Assembly (NCBI GenBank): GCA_000169355.1
Contig: AAXX01000001.1
Location: 992,001-1,056,000 of the forward strand
Source: Flavobacteria bacterium BAL38
Lineage (GTDB): Bacteria; Bacteroidota; Bacteroidia; Flavobacteriales; Flavobacteriaceae
DNA: 64,000 bases
Reading direction: 5' to 3'
Of this stretch, positions 19,686 through 28,078 are shown piece after piece. Position numbers and translations under genes: made by a program. Numbering within the stretch: the first letter of the stretch is position 1; each line of letters opens with the position of its first letter. A model generated the notes under the pieces. That model made no database searches and was not told the origin of the DNA. It saw only the letters and a list, made by a program, of their open reading frames with translations.

Positions 19686-21584
19686 TTAGTATGCTCTAGC
19701 GTCTTTTCCTTCATAAAAATTCATAAATGCACGGTTAACAACTCTGTTTCCTCCATCTGTAGGATAATCTCCTGTAAAATACCAGTCACCTAAATTTTTA
19801 GGACAAGCAATATGTAAATCGGCTACAGTTTGATAAATAATAGTAACTTCTGCTTTTGTGTTTTCTGGAGTAAGCATTTCGGCAATTTTATCAGAAATTT
19901 CCTGATCAGAAAAAGGCGCATAAATTTCTTTTACATAATTTACAACATCTGAATCATTAAAATCTTCCTGTGCTTTTGATTTTTTATAAACCTCATCAAC
20001 TATATGATATAAGTTTCGATCTTTTAACAACCCTAAAGCAGCTCTGAAAGCCACTAACCCTTCCAATTTAGCCATATCAATTCCGTAACAATCTGGGTAA
20101 CGAATTTGAGGAGCAGATGAAACTACTACAATTTTCTTTGGATGTAAACGATCCATCATTTTTATGATACTCTGTTTTAAGGTAGTTCCTCTTACAATAC
20201 TATCATCAATAATTACTAAATTATCGGTTGGTTTAACTACACCATACGTTACATCATATACGTGTGCTACCAAATCATCTCTACTACTATCTTCTGTAAT
20301 AAAAGTTCTTAATTTAGCATCTTTAATTGCAATTTTTTCTGTTCTAATTTTAACTGAAAGTAATTCTTTTAAACTGTCTTCTGTTAACGTGTCTTTTTGC
20401 TCTATAATTGCCTTTGCTTTTCTTTGATTTAAGAAATCTTGAGCCGCTTCAGACATTCCGTAAAAAGAAGTTTCTGCCGTATTTGGAATAAAAGAAAAAA
20501 CGGTATTATCAGTATCGTTATCAATAGCTTTTAAAACACTTGGAAAAATTAGTTTTCCTAATTCTTTTCTTTCTCTATAAATTTCGGCATCGCTACCACG
20601 AGAAAAATAAATACGTTCAAACGAACATGCTTTTTTTACTAATGGCATTCTTACTTCTTCAACAGAAACATTTCCGTTTTTCTTGATAATGATGGCGCTA
20701 CCTGGTGTTAATTCTTGTACTTTTTCAAATGGAACATTGAATACTGTTTGAATTACCGGACGTTCTGAAGCAACCACTACAATTTCATCATCTTCGTAAA
20801 AAAATGCTGGACGAATTCCCGCTGGATCACGCATTACAAAAGAATCGCCATGTCCAAAAAGACCAGCCATTGCATAACCTCCATCAAAATTACGAGAAGC
20901 GCGTTCTAAAATGCGTTGTACATTTAATCGTTCCCCAATAATTGGCGAAGCTTCTTGTTTAGAAAACCCTTCTAATTTACATTGTTTGTATAACTCAGTA
21001 ACTTCGTCATCTAAAAAATGTCCTATTTTTTCCATTACGGTAACGGTATCGGCCATTTGTTTTGGATGTTGTCCTAAGTCAATTAAGTTTTGGAATAACT
21101 CTTTAACATTTGTCATATTAAAGTTTCCGGCAACAATTAAATTACGGTGTTTCCAGTTATTTTGACGTAAAAAAGGATGCACACTTTCGATACTATTTTT
21201 ACCAAAAGTACCATAACGAACATGTCCTAAAAACAATTCTCCAATGTATGGAATATTTTGTTTTTGAAGCGCCACATTGTTTTGATATTGTGGATGCTCA
21301 TCTAACTCACGAGTAATTCTATCGTTAATTTGAGCAAAAATATCCTTAATAGGTTGTGCGTCATTTGAACGAATACGGCTTATGTAACGTTCTCCTGGTT
21401 CTACATCTAATTTAATACTTGCTAATCCGGCTCCGTCTTGACCGCGGTTGTGTTGCTTTTCCATAAGTAAGTACATTTTTTGTACACCATAGAAAGCGGT
21501 TCCGTATTTTTCTTTATAGAATTCTAACGGTTTTTTTAATCGTAGTAATGCAATTCCACATTCGTGTTGTATAGCGTCACTCAT
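19686..21584 (-). CDS. purF: Amidophosphoribosyltransferase
   Basis: PurF makes 5-phosphoribosylamine from PRPP and glutamine, the first committed step of purine synthesis. The N-terminal Ntn glutaminase domain would use C9 (HECGIALLRL) once residues 1-8 are removed, and RGQDGAGLAS and GHVRYGT are the glutaminase motifs. The PRPP-binding loop VIIDDSIVRGTTLKQ lies in the C-terminal phosphoribosyltransferase domain. At 632 residues it is longer than the roughly 500 of E. coli PurF, with insertions in the glutaminase domain and a C-terminal extension. I recall this as normal for Bacteroidota. purN is also in the window at 24.3 kb. Confidence 0.94.
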   Translation of the reverse strand: MSDAIQHECGIALLRLKKPLEFYKEKYGTAFYGVQKMYLLMEKQHNRGQDGAGLASIKLDVEPGERYISRIRSNDAQPIKDIFAQINDRITRELDEHPQYQNNVALQKQNIPYIGELFLGHVRYGTFGKNSIESVHPFLRQNNWKHRNLIVAGNFNMTNVKELFQNLIDLGQHPKQMADTVTVMEKIGHFLDDEVTELYKQCKLEGFSKQEASPIIGERLNVQRILERASRNFDGGYAMAGLFGHGDSFVMRDPAGIRPAFFYEDDEIVVVASERPVIQTVFNVPFEKVQELTPGSAIIIKKNGNVSVEEVRMPLVKKACSFERIYFSRGSDAEIYRERKELGKLIFPSVLKAIDNDTDNTVFSFIPNTAETSFYGMSEAAQDFLNQRKAKAIIEQKDTLTEDSLKELLSVKIRTEKIAIKDAKLRTFITEDSSRDDLVAHVYDVTYGVVKPTDNLVIIDDSIVRGTTLKQSIIKMMDRLHPKKIVVVSSAPQIRYPDCYGIDMAKLEGLVAFRAALGLLKDRNLYHIVDEVYKKSKAQEDFNDSDVVNYVKEIYAPFSDQEISDKIAEMLTPENTKAEVTIIYQTVADLHIACPKNLGDWYFTGDYPTDGGNRVVNRAFMNFYEGKDARAY

Positions 21585-21625
21585 AAGTTGTTGTGTTGTT
21601 GTAGGTTGTTGTATTTTCTTTTTTT

Positions 21626-21668
21626 AACACATAGATTCACAGAAAATTAAAATATGTGCCTATGTGTT
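21626..21668. repeat. Short palindromic intergenic repeat (AACACATAG arms)
   Basis: AACACATAG (21626-21634) and its exact inverted copy (21660-21668) enclose 25 nt, between purF and the kinase terminator. The CACATAG core is shared with the repeats around the IS110 element. Confidence 0.55.
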
Positions 21669-21689
21669 TTTATATTTATTTTTGAAACA

Positions 21690-21716
21690 AAAAATGCCCC
21701 GAAAATTCGAGGCACG
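21690..21716 (-). terminator. Terminator after the PfkB-family kinase
   Basis: A TGCCcCGAA / TTCGaGGCA hairpin (21694-21713) is followed by a T run on the minus strand, 7 nt beyond the kinase stop codon. Confidence 0.75.
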
Positions 21717-21719
21717 TTT

Positions 21720-22649
21720 TTATTCTTCTAATTCTATTTCAAATTGTGTTAACGCTTTAAATTGTTTTAAACGCGCATTAACCTCTTTTTTATCAAGGTC
21801 AACCATTCTTTCTGTTCCAAATTTTTCCACACAGAAAGACGCTAAGTTTGAACCATGAATAATTCCGTTTTTCAGATTGTTAAACGAAATGTTTTCAGAT
21901 TGTGCAATGTAACCTGCAAAACCTCCTGCAAATGTATCACCAGCTCCTGTTGGATCAAAAACTTCTTCTAATGGTAAAGCTGGAGCAAAGAATACTTCTT
22001 TGTTGTGGAACAATAACGCTCCGTGTTCTCCTTTTTTGATTACTACATATTTTGGGCCCATTGTGTGAATTTTAGCCGCTGCTTTTACCAAAGAGTATTT
22101 TCCTGATAACTGACGTGCTTCTTCATCATTTATTGTGATTACATCTACACGTTTAATTACATCTAATAATTCTGGTAAGGCACAATCCATCCAAAAATTC
22201 ATGGTGTCTAAAACCACTAATTTTGGTCTTTCATCCATTTGGTTTAAAACTCCAGATTGTACAATTGGATGTAAGTTTCCTAACAATACAACATCTGAAT
22301 TTTTATATCCTTGTGGCACAACCGGATTAAAATCGGCCAAAACGTTTAATTCTGTTACTAAAGTATCGCGAGAATTTAAGTCGTTGTGGTATTTTCCACT
22401 CCAAAAGAAGGTTTTTCCTCCTTTTACAATTTCAATTCCTTCGATATTTACTCCTTTATTTTCTAATAAATCTAAATATTCCTTTGGAAAATCTTCTCCT
22501 ACTACAGAAACTATAGCTGCATCTACATTAAAAAAATTAGAGGCTAACCCAATATAAGTTGCTGCTCCACCTAAAATTTTATCTGTTTTTCCGAAAGGTG
22601 TTTCAATAGCATCAAAAGCTACTGTTCCTACTATTAATAATTTGTTCAT
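21720..22649 (-). CDS. PfkB-family carbohydrate/nucleoside kinase
   Basis: This 309-residue ribokinase-fold enzyme has the N-terminal glycine motif GGAATYIGLASNFF (residues 27-40) and the C-terminal signature DPTGAGDTFAGGF at about 230-242, whose aspartate is the catalytic base. The fold phosphorylates sugars or nucleosides; the substrate is not evident, although such genes are often annotated as adenosine or sugar kinases. It has its own promoter (TATCTTTG) and terminator, so it is a single transcription unit next to purF rather than in an operon with it. Confidence 0.9.
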   Translation of the reverse strand: MNKLLIVGTVAFDAIETPFGKTDKILGGAATYIGLASNFFNVDAAIVSVVGEDFPKEYLDLLENKGVNIEGIEIVKGGKTFFWSGKYHNDLNSRDTLVTELNVLADFNPVVPQGYKNSDVVLLGNLHPIVQSGVLNQMDERPKLVVLDTMNFWMDCALPELLDVIKRVDVITINDEEARQLSGKYSLVKAAAKIHTMGPKYVVIKKGEHGALLFHNKEVFFAPALPLEEVFDPTGAGDTFAGGFAGYIAQSENISFNNLKNGIIHGSNLASFCVEKFGTERMVDLDKKEVNARLKQFKALTQFEIELEE

Positions 22650-22694
22650 TAAATTGTCATTACGAGATTTTGAAGCAATCTCAAATTAAAGGTG

Positions 22695-22702
22695 CAAAGA
22701 TA
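22695..22702 (-). promoter_or_regulatory. Candidate -7 box of the PfkB-family kinase gene
   Basis: TATCTTTG on the minus strand matches TAnnTTTG, about 45 nt upstream of the start codon. No clear -33 TTTG is seen. The leader between contains a REP-like GTCATTACGAG...AATCTCA stretch (22655-22684). Confidence 0.45.
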
Positions 22703-22871
22703 AGTTTTTGTTTAGAAGTTTAAAAGTTTAAATTCCGAAACTTCAGGATAAAAGTTTTGAATGCTAGTGTTTTGTATCGTTTTATGATTAAAAACCAAAT
22801 ACATAAATTAATTTTATGGTTATCATAATTTAATACTTTCTATTTTTTTAACATTTTTAGTAGCTAAAGAA

Positions 22872-22879
22872 TATTTTTG
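22872..22879 (+). promoter_or_regulatory. Candidate -7 box of the 22911 outer-membrane protein gene
   Basis: TATTTTTG matches the consensus, 31 nt upstream of the ATG at 22911. The -33 element is weak. Confidence 0.45.
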
Positions 22880-22910
22880 AAAAAAATTACAAACAAAAAA
22901 TAGAAAATTC

Positions 22911-23819
22911 ATGAAAAAAATGAAATTATTAGTGCTTTTTACTCTTTTTACAGTTGGTGTAAATGCGCAAGACTATGTTGATATTTTTAAATTGTCTATA
23001 AATAATGCCACATTAGGAAATGTAGACAGTGATTACGAAACAAGTGTAAACAATCTTAACATGGAAGTTTACTTTCCTAAAAAACTATCTGAAAAAGCAG
23101 TTTTGTTAACCGGTTTTACAGTTGAAAACACACGATTAAATTTTTCTGAAGGCGCAGAAAGGAGCAGTTTGACCATGACTCGATTAAATCTAGGTATGAA
23201 ATACCAACATTCAGAAAAATGGTCTGGAACTTATGTTTTTCTTCCTAAAATAGCGTCTGATTTTGACAATATTGGGTCAAACGATTTCCAATTTGGTGGA
23301 TTAGCCGTTTTAGATTATCAATATAGCGAAGGGTATAAAATAAAGTTTGGGTTATATGCTTCTTCTGAGAATCATGGTTCAACAATTACACCTTTGATTG
23401 GTCTTTGGCACCGTTCAAAAGACAATAAGTTTTATATAAATGCAACTTTACCCATTCGTATGGATGCAAATTATGCTTTATCTAAAAAATTCAGTGTAGG
23501 TACCGACTTGCTTACTTCAATTAAATCTTATAATTTATCGGAATTTAATTCTGATTTTTATACTCAAGAAGAATCTATTCGATTTGCTTTATATGCAGCG
23601 CTTAGTTTAATGGATAATTCAATTATTCTTAGAGGAAAAGTTGGTTTTGATACTACAGATTATGCAGTATATAATAGCAATGAAAAAGTAGGAGCGCAAG
23701 TATTAACGTTTCCATTAAGTTCAGACAAGAGAAACCGACTTAACTCGGAATTTGATTCTTCTTTATATCTAGGGTTTGATGCTATTTATCGATTTGATTT
23801 AACAAAAGAGCAAAAATAA
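22911..23819 (+). CDS. Putative outer-membrane beta-barrel protein (DUF6268-like)
   Basis: The 302-residue protein has a clear signal peptide (residues 1-19, ending GVNAQ). The rest is made of alternating hydrophobic/polar strands, with many aromatic residues at strand ends and a terminal IYRFDL-type segment, as in small outer-membrane beta-barrels. I associate it with the DUF6268 family from its N-terminal sequence, but that assignment is from memory. No enzymatic motif is visible. It is monocistronic, ended by the terminator at 23828-23850. Confidence 0.6.
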   Translation: MKKMKLLVLFTLFTVGVNAQDYVDIFKLSINNATLGNVDSDYETSVNNLNMEVYFPKKLSEKAVLLTGFTVENTRLNFSEGAERSSLTMTRLNLGMKYQHSEKWSGTYVFLPKIASDFDNIGSNDFQFGGLAVLDYQYSEGYKIKFGLYASSENHGSTITPLIGLWHRSKDNKFYINATLPIRMDANYALSKKFSVGTDLLTSIKSYNLSEFNSDFYTQEESIRFALYAALSLMDNSIILRGKVGFDTTDYAVYNSNEKVGAQVLTFPLSSDKRNRLNSEFDSSLYLGFDAIYRFDLTKEQK

Positions 23820-23827
23820 AAATAAAG

Positions 23828-23850
23828 GGAGCTGAAAAGCTCCTTTTTTT
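23828..23850 (+). terminator. Terminator after the 22911 outer-membrane protein gene
   Basis: GGAGCT-GAAA-AGCTCC followed by seven T residues. Confidence 0.85.
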
Positions 23851-23856
23851 ATGACT

Positions 23857-24336
23857 CTACAACAACTTCTCTTCTTCTCTTTCGTAAAACTCGTCAATAG
23901 ACAATTTCTCTTGTTGCGATGCCATAACGGCTAACTCATCGCAACGTTCGTTTTGAGGATGACTGTTGTGTCCTTTTACCCATTGAAAATCAACTTGGTG
24001 TTGGCGATAAATTTTCAAGAAACGCATCCATAAATCGGGATTTTTCTTGGCTTTGAAGTTTATTTTTTCCCACTGAAACACCCAACGCTTTTCTACTGAA
24101 TCCACCACATATTTTGAATCGGAAACCACTAAAACTTTGGTTTTTGGATTTTTTAATTTTTCTAAACCTACAATTACCGCCAACAATTCCATTCTATTAT
24201 TAGTAGACAATCGAAAACCTTCGTAAAATTCTTTTTTATACGGAGTTCCTACCATTTCCATCACCACGCCATAGCCAGCCGGACCTGGATTTCCCTTGGC
24301 AGCGCCATCTGTGTATATGTGAACTTCGTGACTCAA
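23857..24336 (-). CDS. rnhA: Ribonuclease HI
   Basis: This cytoplasmic endonuclease cleaves the RNA strand of RNA:DNA hybrids. The 159-residue protein shows the four catalytic acids in order: aspartate in YTDGAAKGNPG, glutamate in NRMELLAV, aspartate in VSDSKYV and aspartate in NERCDELA, preceded by VKGHNSHPQNE. Its length matches E. coli RNase HI. It lies 11 nt downstream of purN on the same strand and is probably co-transcribed. Confidence 0.95.
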   Translation of the reverse strand: MSHEVHIYTDGAAKGNPGPAGYGVVMEMVGTPYKKEFYEGFRLSTNNRMELLAVIVGLEKLKNPKTKVLVVSDSKYVVDSVEKRWVFQWEKINFKAKKNPDLWMRFLKIYRQHQVDFQWVKGHNSHPQNERCDELAVMASQQEKLSIDEFYEREEEKLL

Positions 24337-24347
24337 GTGAATAGTAA

Positions 24348-24911
24348 TTAGTGATTAGTGATTAGCTTTCCTATTACTTCAGGAAAATATTGATGTTCTA
24401 ATTCGTGGATTTTATTTGCAATTTCTTCTGCCGATTTGCAATCTTCGATATTTACCGATTGTTGAAAAATAAATTCACCTTCATCATAATGTTCATTTAC
24501 ATAATGAATAGTTATTCCTGTTTCTTTTTCTTTATTTTCTAAAACCGCTTGATGCACATTCATGCCATACATTCCTTTTCCTCCGTATTTTGGTAATAAA
24601 GCAGGATGAATGTTAATCACTTTTGGATATTCCTTAAGAATAGATTCGGGAAATTTTAGTAAAAATCCGGCTAAAACAATTAAATCAGGTTGCAACTGAT
24701 GTAATTTTTCCAAAACAAAACCATCATTTAATTGCTCTTTGTTAAAAACTACAGCAGGCAAGTTGTGATTTTTAGCTCTATCCAAAACTTTAGCCTCTTG
24801 CTTATTTGAAAAAACAGCTACTACAGTTGATTGGTTGTTATTTTTAAAATATTTAATAATTTCTTCTGCATTAGAACCGTTACCGGAAGCAAAAAGGACA
24901 ATATTTTTCAT
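24348..24911 (-). CDS. purN: Phosphoribosylglycinamide formyltransferase
   Basis: PurN transfers a formyl group from 10-formyl-THF to GAR in purine synthesis. The start was set at the ATG at 24911 (MKNIVLFASGNGSNAEE), giving 187 residues; a longer reading to 25019 adds a lysine- and phenylalanine-rich stretch not seen in the family. Visible motifs are the phosphate-binding GNGSNAEEI, the catalytic asparagine/histidine segment NIHPALLPKYGGKGMYG, and HYVNEHYDEGEFIFQQ with the catalytic aspartate. It is divergent from acpP and upstream of rnhA. Confidence 0.94.
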   Translation of the reverse strand: MKNIVLFASGNGSNAEEIIKYFKNNNQSTVVAVFSNKQEAKVLDRAKNHNLPAVVFNKEQLNDGFVLEKLHQLQPDLIVLAGFLLKFPESILKEYPKVINIHPALLPKYGGKGMYGMNVHQAVLENKEKETGITIHYVNEHYDEGEFIFQQSVNIEDCKSAEEIANKIHELEHQYFPEVIGKLITNH

Positions 24912-25024
24912 TTGCATTGATTTCTTCCCACAAAAAAAAGAATAAAAATTGGTAAAAAATAAAAAAAAGAAGCCTTTATGAATTATTTTTTTTATTTTCG
25001 TGGTCACATTTAGTAACAAAAATG

Positions 25025-25053
25025 TTGTTTTAAAATAAAGTTTTTTATTTTTG
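25025..25053 (+). promoter_or_regulatory. Promoter of acpP
   Basis: TTG (25025-25027), an 18-nt spacer and TATTTTTG (25046-25053) fit the Bacteroidota consensus, 29 nt before the ATG. Confidence 0.7.
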
Positions 25054-25082
25054 CCAACAAATTAAATTAAAAATTAAAGATT

Positions 25083-25319
25083 ATGTCAGACATTGCATCA
25101 AGAGTAAAAGCGATTATCGTAGACAAATTAGGTGTTGACGAAAACGAAGTTGTAACAGAAGCTAGCTTCACTAACGATTTAGGAGCTGATTCATTAGACA
25201 CTGTTGAGCTTATTATGGAGTTCGAAAAAGAATTTGATATTCAAATTCCAGACGACCAAGCGGAAAACATTGCTACTGTAGGTCAAGCTATTTCTTACAT
25301 CGAAGAAGCTAAAAAATAA
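25083..25319 (+). CDS. acpP: Acyl carrier protein
   Basis: This is the 78-residue carrier of fatty acid synthesis. The 4'-phosphopantetheine attachment serine lies in the canonical [14 protein letters not shown] motif. The protein is strongly acidic, as expected. It is followed by a terminator and then by fabF, the classic acpP-fabF-rnc order; the terminator and separate fabF leader mean that acpP can be expressed at a higher level than fabF. Confidence 0.97.
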   Translation: MSDIASRVKAIIVDKLGVDENEVVTEASFTNDLGADSLDTVELIMEFEKEFDIQIPDDQAENIATVGQAISYIEEAKK

Positions 25320-25330
25320 TAAATAAAACG

Positions 25331-25363
25331 CCCGTGTGCATTTATTTGCATGCGGGTTTTTAT
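25331..25363 (+). terminator. Terminator between acpP and fabF
   Basis: A ten-base-pair imperfect stem (CCCGTGTGCA / TGCATGCGGG) is followed by a T run. Confidence 0.75.
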
Positions 25364-25382
25364 TATTTTAAAAAAATTAGAC

Positions 25383-25404
25383 TATTTTTGATTGAATTTC
25401 AATC
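25383..25404 (+). promoter_or_regulatory. Candidate fabF promoter with overlapping palindromic operator
   Basis: TATTTTTG (25383-25390) is a perfect -7 box. A 15-bp perfect palindrome, GATTGAA-T-TTCAATC (25390-25404), begins at its last base and covers the expected transcription start, a position where a bound repressor would block initiation. The regulator is unknown. Confidence 0.45.
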
Positions 25405-25416
25405 ACAATATATTGA

Positions 25417-25464
25417 AATACCCTTGTCTCTTTACTATAATAAATTAAAGAAAACACGGGTATT
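25417..25464 (+). promoter_or_regulatory. Long hairpin in the fabF leader
   Basis: AATACCC (25417-25423) and GGGTATT (25458-25464) pair, with additional TGT/ACA and TCTTTA/TAAAGA pairing inward, making an imperfect stem of about 16 bp in the 5' leader, 31 nt before the fabF ATG. It is not followed by a strong T run, so it is more likely a leader structure than a terminator. Confidence 0.45.
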
Positions 25465-25495
25465 ATTTGTTTAAACGATATTTAAAAATAAGAAT

Positions 25496-26749
25496 ATGCA
25501 ATTAAAGCGTGTTGTTGTAACTGGCCTTGGAGCATTAACCCCAATTGGAAATTCCATTCAAGAATACTGGGATGGTTTAATAAATGGGAAAAGTGGTGCT
25601 GCACCCATAACGTATTACGATACTGAAAAACATAAGACAAAATTTGCTTGTGAAGTTAAAAACTTCAACATCGAAGATTACATGGATCGTAAAGAATCGC
25701 GCCGATTGGATAAATTTGCTCAATACGCCATTGCTGCTAGTGATGAGGCTATAAAAGATGCCGGATTAACTAAAGACAACGTAAACAAGCACAGAGTAGG
25801 TGTTATTTGGGGTGCTGGTATTGGTGGTTTAGAAACTTTCCAAGACGAAGTTATGTATTATGCAAAAGGCGATGGAACTCCAAAGTTTAATCCTTTCTTC
25901 ATACCAAAAATGATTGCCGATATTGCTCCAGCTCATATTTCTATGAGAAATGGCTATATGGGTCCAAATTATACTACTGTTTCTGCTTGTGCTTCTTCGG
26001 CTAATGCCTTAATTGATGCTTTTAACTACATCCGATTAGGAATGTGTGATGTTATCATTTCAGGAGGATCTGAAGCTGCTGTAACTATTGCAGGAATGGG
26101 CGGATTTAACTCTATGCACGCTTTATCAACTAGAAACGATAGTCCTGAAACAGCTTCAAGACCTTTTGATGCTACTCGTGATGGTTTTGTTTTAGGGGAA
26201 GGTGCAGGTGCTTTGGTTTTAGAAGAATACGAACATGCTAAAGCGCGTGGTGCTAAGATTTATTGTGAAGTTGGTGGTGGTGGAATGTCTTCGGACGCAT
26301 ACCATTTAACAGCTCCACATCCAGAAGGAATTGGCGTTATTGCTGTTATGGAAAACACGTTACGTGATGCTGGAATGACTCCTGATCAAGTAGACCACAT
26401 TAATACGCACGGAACTTCAACTCCTCTTGGAGATGTTGCCGAATTAAAAGCAATTAGTCATGTTTTTGGCGATCATGCTAAAAATATCAATATCAACTCA
26501 ACAAAATCGATGACAGGACACTTACTTGGTGCTGCTGGTGCTATTGAAGCAATCGCTTCTATTTTAGCTATGCAACACAGCCTTGTTCCTCCAACGATTA
26601 ACCACACAGTTGTAGATGAAAATATTAACCCAGAATTAAATTTAACTTTAAACAAAGCGCAAAAACGTGAAATTAAAGTAGCTATGAGCAATACATTTGG
26701 TTTTGGTGGTCATAATGCTTGTGTTTTATTTAAAAAATTGGAGAATTAA
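25496..26749 (+). CDS. fabF: Beta-ketoacyl-ACP synthase II
   Basis: FabF condenses malonyl-ACP with acyl-ACP in fatty acid elongation. The 417-residue protein has the active-site cysteine in TVSACASSANAL (about residue 165), and the two catalytic histidines in NTHGTSTPLGD and MTGHLLGAAGA. The C-terminal FGFGGHNACVLF is also typical. The start at MQLKRVVVTGLGALTP is standard. rnc begins 4 nt after its stop, so the two are co-transcribed. Confidence 0.96.
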   Translation: MQLKRVVVTGLGALTPIGNSIQEYWDGLINGKSGAAPITYYDTEKHKTKFACEVKNFNIEDYMDRKESRRLDKFAQYAIAASDEAIKDAGLTKDNVNKHRVGVIWGAGIGGLETFQDEVMYYAKGDGTPKFNPFFIPKMIADIAPAHISMRNGYMGPNYTTVSACASSANALIDAFNYIRLGMCDVIISGGSEAAVTIAGMGGFNSMHALSTRNDSPETASRPFDATRDGFVLGEGAGALVLEEYEHAKARGAKIYCEVGGGGMSSDAYHLTAPHPEGIGVIAVMENTLRDAGMTPDQVDHINTHGTSTPLGDVAELKAISHVFGDHAKNININSTKSMTGHLLGAAGAIEAIASILAMQHSLVPPTINHTVVDENINPELNLTLNKAQKREIKVAMSNTFGFGGHNACVLFKKLEN

Positions 26750-26753
26750 ATAC

Positions 26754-27497
26754 ATGCGTCGTTTATTAAATAAAATAAGAAAAAATTCCCGTTCTCCAGA
26801 AGACGGGATTTTTTTTGAAAAAATTACCAAAATACTAGGTTTTGAACCTAAAGAGCTTAGATATTACAAAAAAGCATTTACGCATCGTTCAACAAACAAG
26901 GTAGACGAAAAAGGAAATCCGTTTAATTATGAGCGTTTAGAATTCTTGGGTGACGCCATGCTTGGAAGTGTTATTGCTGCACATTTATACAATGAAGTAC
27001 CTTCGGGAGATGAAGGATATTTAACCAAAATGCGTTCTAAAATAGTAAGTAGAGAGCATTTAAATGAATTAGGTCGCGATTTTAATTTAGTGCATTTTGT
27101 TGAAAGCAAAGTCAATTCAAATCAATTTGGCGAAAATATTCACGGAAATTTATTTGAGGCTTTTATTGGTGCCATTTATTTAGACAGAGGCTTTACCTAT
27201 TGTGAAATGTTTATTCGCAATAAAATCATTAAACAATATGTTGACATTGCAAAATTAGAAGGCAAAGTTATTAGCTACAAAAGTTTAATAATTGAATGGT
27301 GTCAGAAAGAGAAAATTTCTTTCTTTTTTGATTTTGTTGAGGACAATGGAATTGAAGGGCAAAAATATTTTGGGGTAAAATTACTTATCGATCAAAAAAT
27401 TATTGCTCGCGCAAGAGCTACTTCTAAGAAAAAAGCAGAAGAAAAAGCATCTCAACGAGCTTATTTTGCATTACAAGAAAAAATTTCAAAAAAATAA
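26754..27497 (+). CDS. rnc: Ribonuclease III
   Basis: RNase III cleaves double-stranded RNA, including rRNA precursors. The start was set at the ATG at 26754, because an earlier in-frame start would overlap fabF. The 247-residue protein has the RNase III signature NYERLEFLGDAMLGSV and the second acidic cluster GNLFEAFIGAIYLDRG, then a C-terminal double-stranded RNA-binding domain from about residue 170 (SYKSLIIEWCQKEK ... KKKAEEKASQRAY). The position after acpP-fabF is conserved in many bacteria. Confidence 0.95.
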   Translation: MRRLLNKIRKNSRSPEDGIFFEKITKILGFEPKELRYYKKAFTHRSTNKVDEKGNPFNYERLEFLGDAMLGSVIAAHLYNEVPSGDEGYLTKMRSKIVSREHLNELGRDFNLVHFVESKVNSNQFGENIHGNLFEAFIGAIYLDRGFTYCEMFIRNKIIKQYVDIAKLEGKVISYKSLIIEWCQKEKISFFFDFVEDNGIEGQKYFGVKLLIDQKIIARARATSKKKAEEKASQRAYFALQEKISKK

Positions 27498-27599
27498 TGC
27501 AGTACTAAAACGTTTTCGTTACTAAATTAACGTTAAGAACAAGCAAATGGATGTTTTTTAATAGATTTTAGTCTTATATTTACAACTTAAATTCTGGTG

Positions 27600-28073
27600 A
27601 TGGCCATTCATAAAATTCAAATAAACGATTTTGTTTCAGATGATTATGAACTAATAGCCGTTCATTCGTCTTTAGATGATTACAAATTAGCTTATACGCT
27701 AAATAAGGCATTGGGCATTCAATTGAGCAAAAATCTTGCTTATGTAGAAATTGCTATTCCTGAAGGAAAAAGTGCTTTTAGTAATTACATTTTTGATGAT
27801 GAAAAAAACGATGTAATTTGGACGCTAATCGAAAACAAAACCACGATTATCAATTCCAATAAACAAACAACCTCTTTATTTGAGCAAGTTGACATTACTG
27901 TTTTTTTACTACCCGAATTTAAAAAAGCCGATTACCTTATTAAAATTGAAAATATCGATTACGGGTTTGAGTCAGAATCAATAATTGAAAAAATTCAGGA
28001 AATTAAAAATGTAACTATGGCTTACACAATTGATATAACGAACTTAAAATCTAAAAATAATTTAATTTTTTAA
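27600..28073 (+). CDS. IPExxxVDY family protein (function unknown)
   Basis: This 157-residue cytoplasmic protein is recognised from its position directly before pyk and from the motif LPEFKKADY, which matches the I-P-E-x-x-x-V-D-Y signature that names the family. There is no signal peptide, membrane segment or known catalytic motif. The first half is a mix of alpha and beta elements and the motif lies near the centre. The ATG at 27600 is preceded by an overlapping in-frame GTG at 27597, so the start is uncertain by one codon. It ends 5 nt before pyk, implying co-expression with glycolysis. Function is not established. Confidence 0.75.
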   Translation: MAIHKIQINDFVSDDYELIAVHSSLDDYKLAYTLNKALGIQLSKNLAYVEIAIPEGKSAFSNYIFDDEKNDVIWTLIENKTTIINSNKQTTSLFEQVDITVFLLPEFKKADYLIKIENIDYGFESESIIEKIQEIKNVTMAYTIDITNLKSKNNLIF

Positions 28074-28078
28074 TTAAG

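Noticed and set aside
24912..25019. Extension of purN to an earlier start
   Set aside because: The extra 36 residues are rich in lysine and phenylalanine and do not occur in the family; the ATG at 24911 gives the standard N-terminus.
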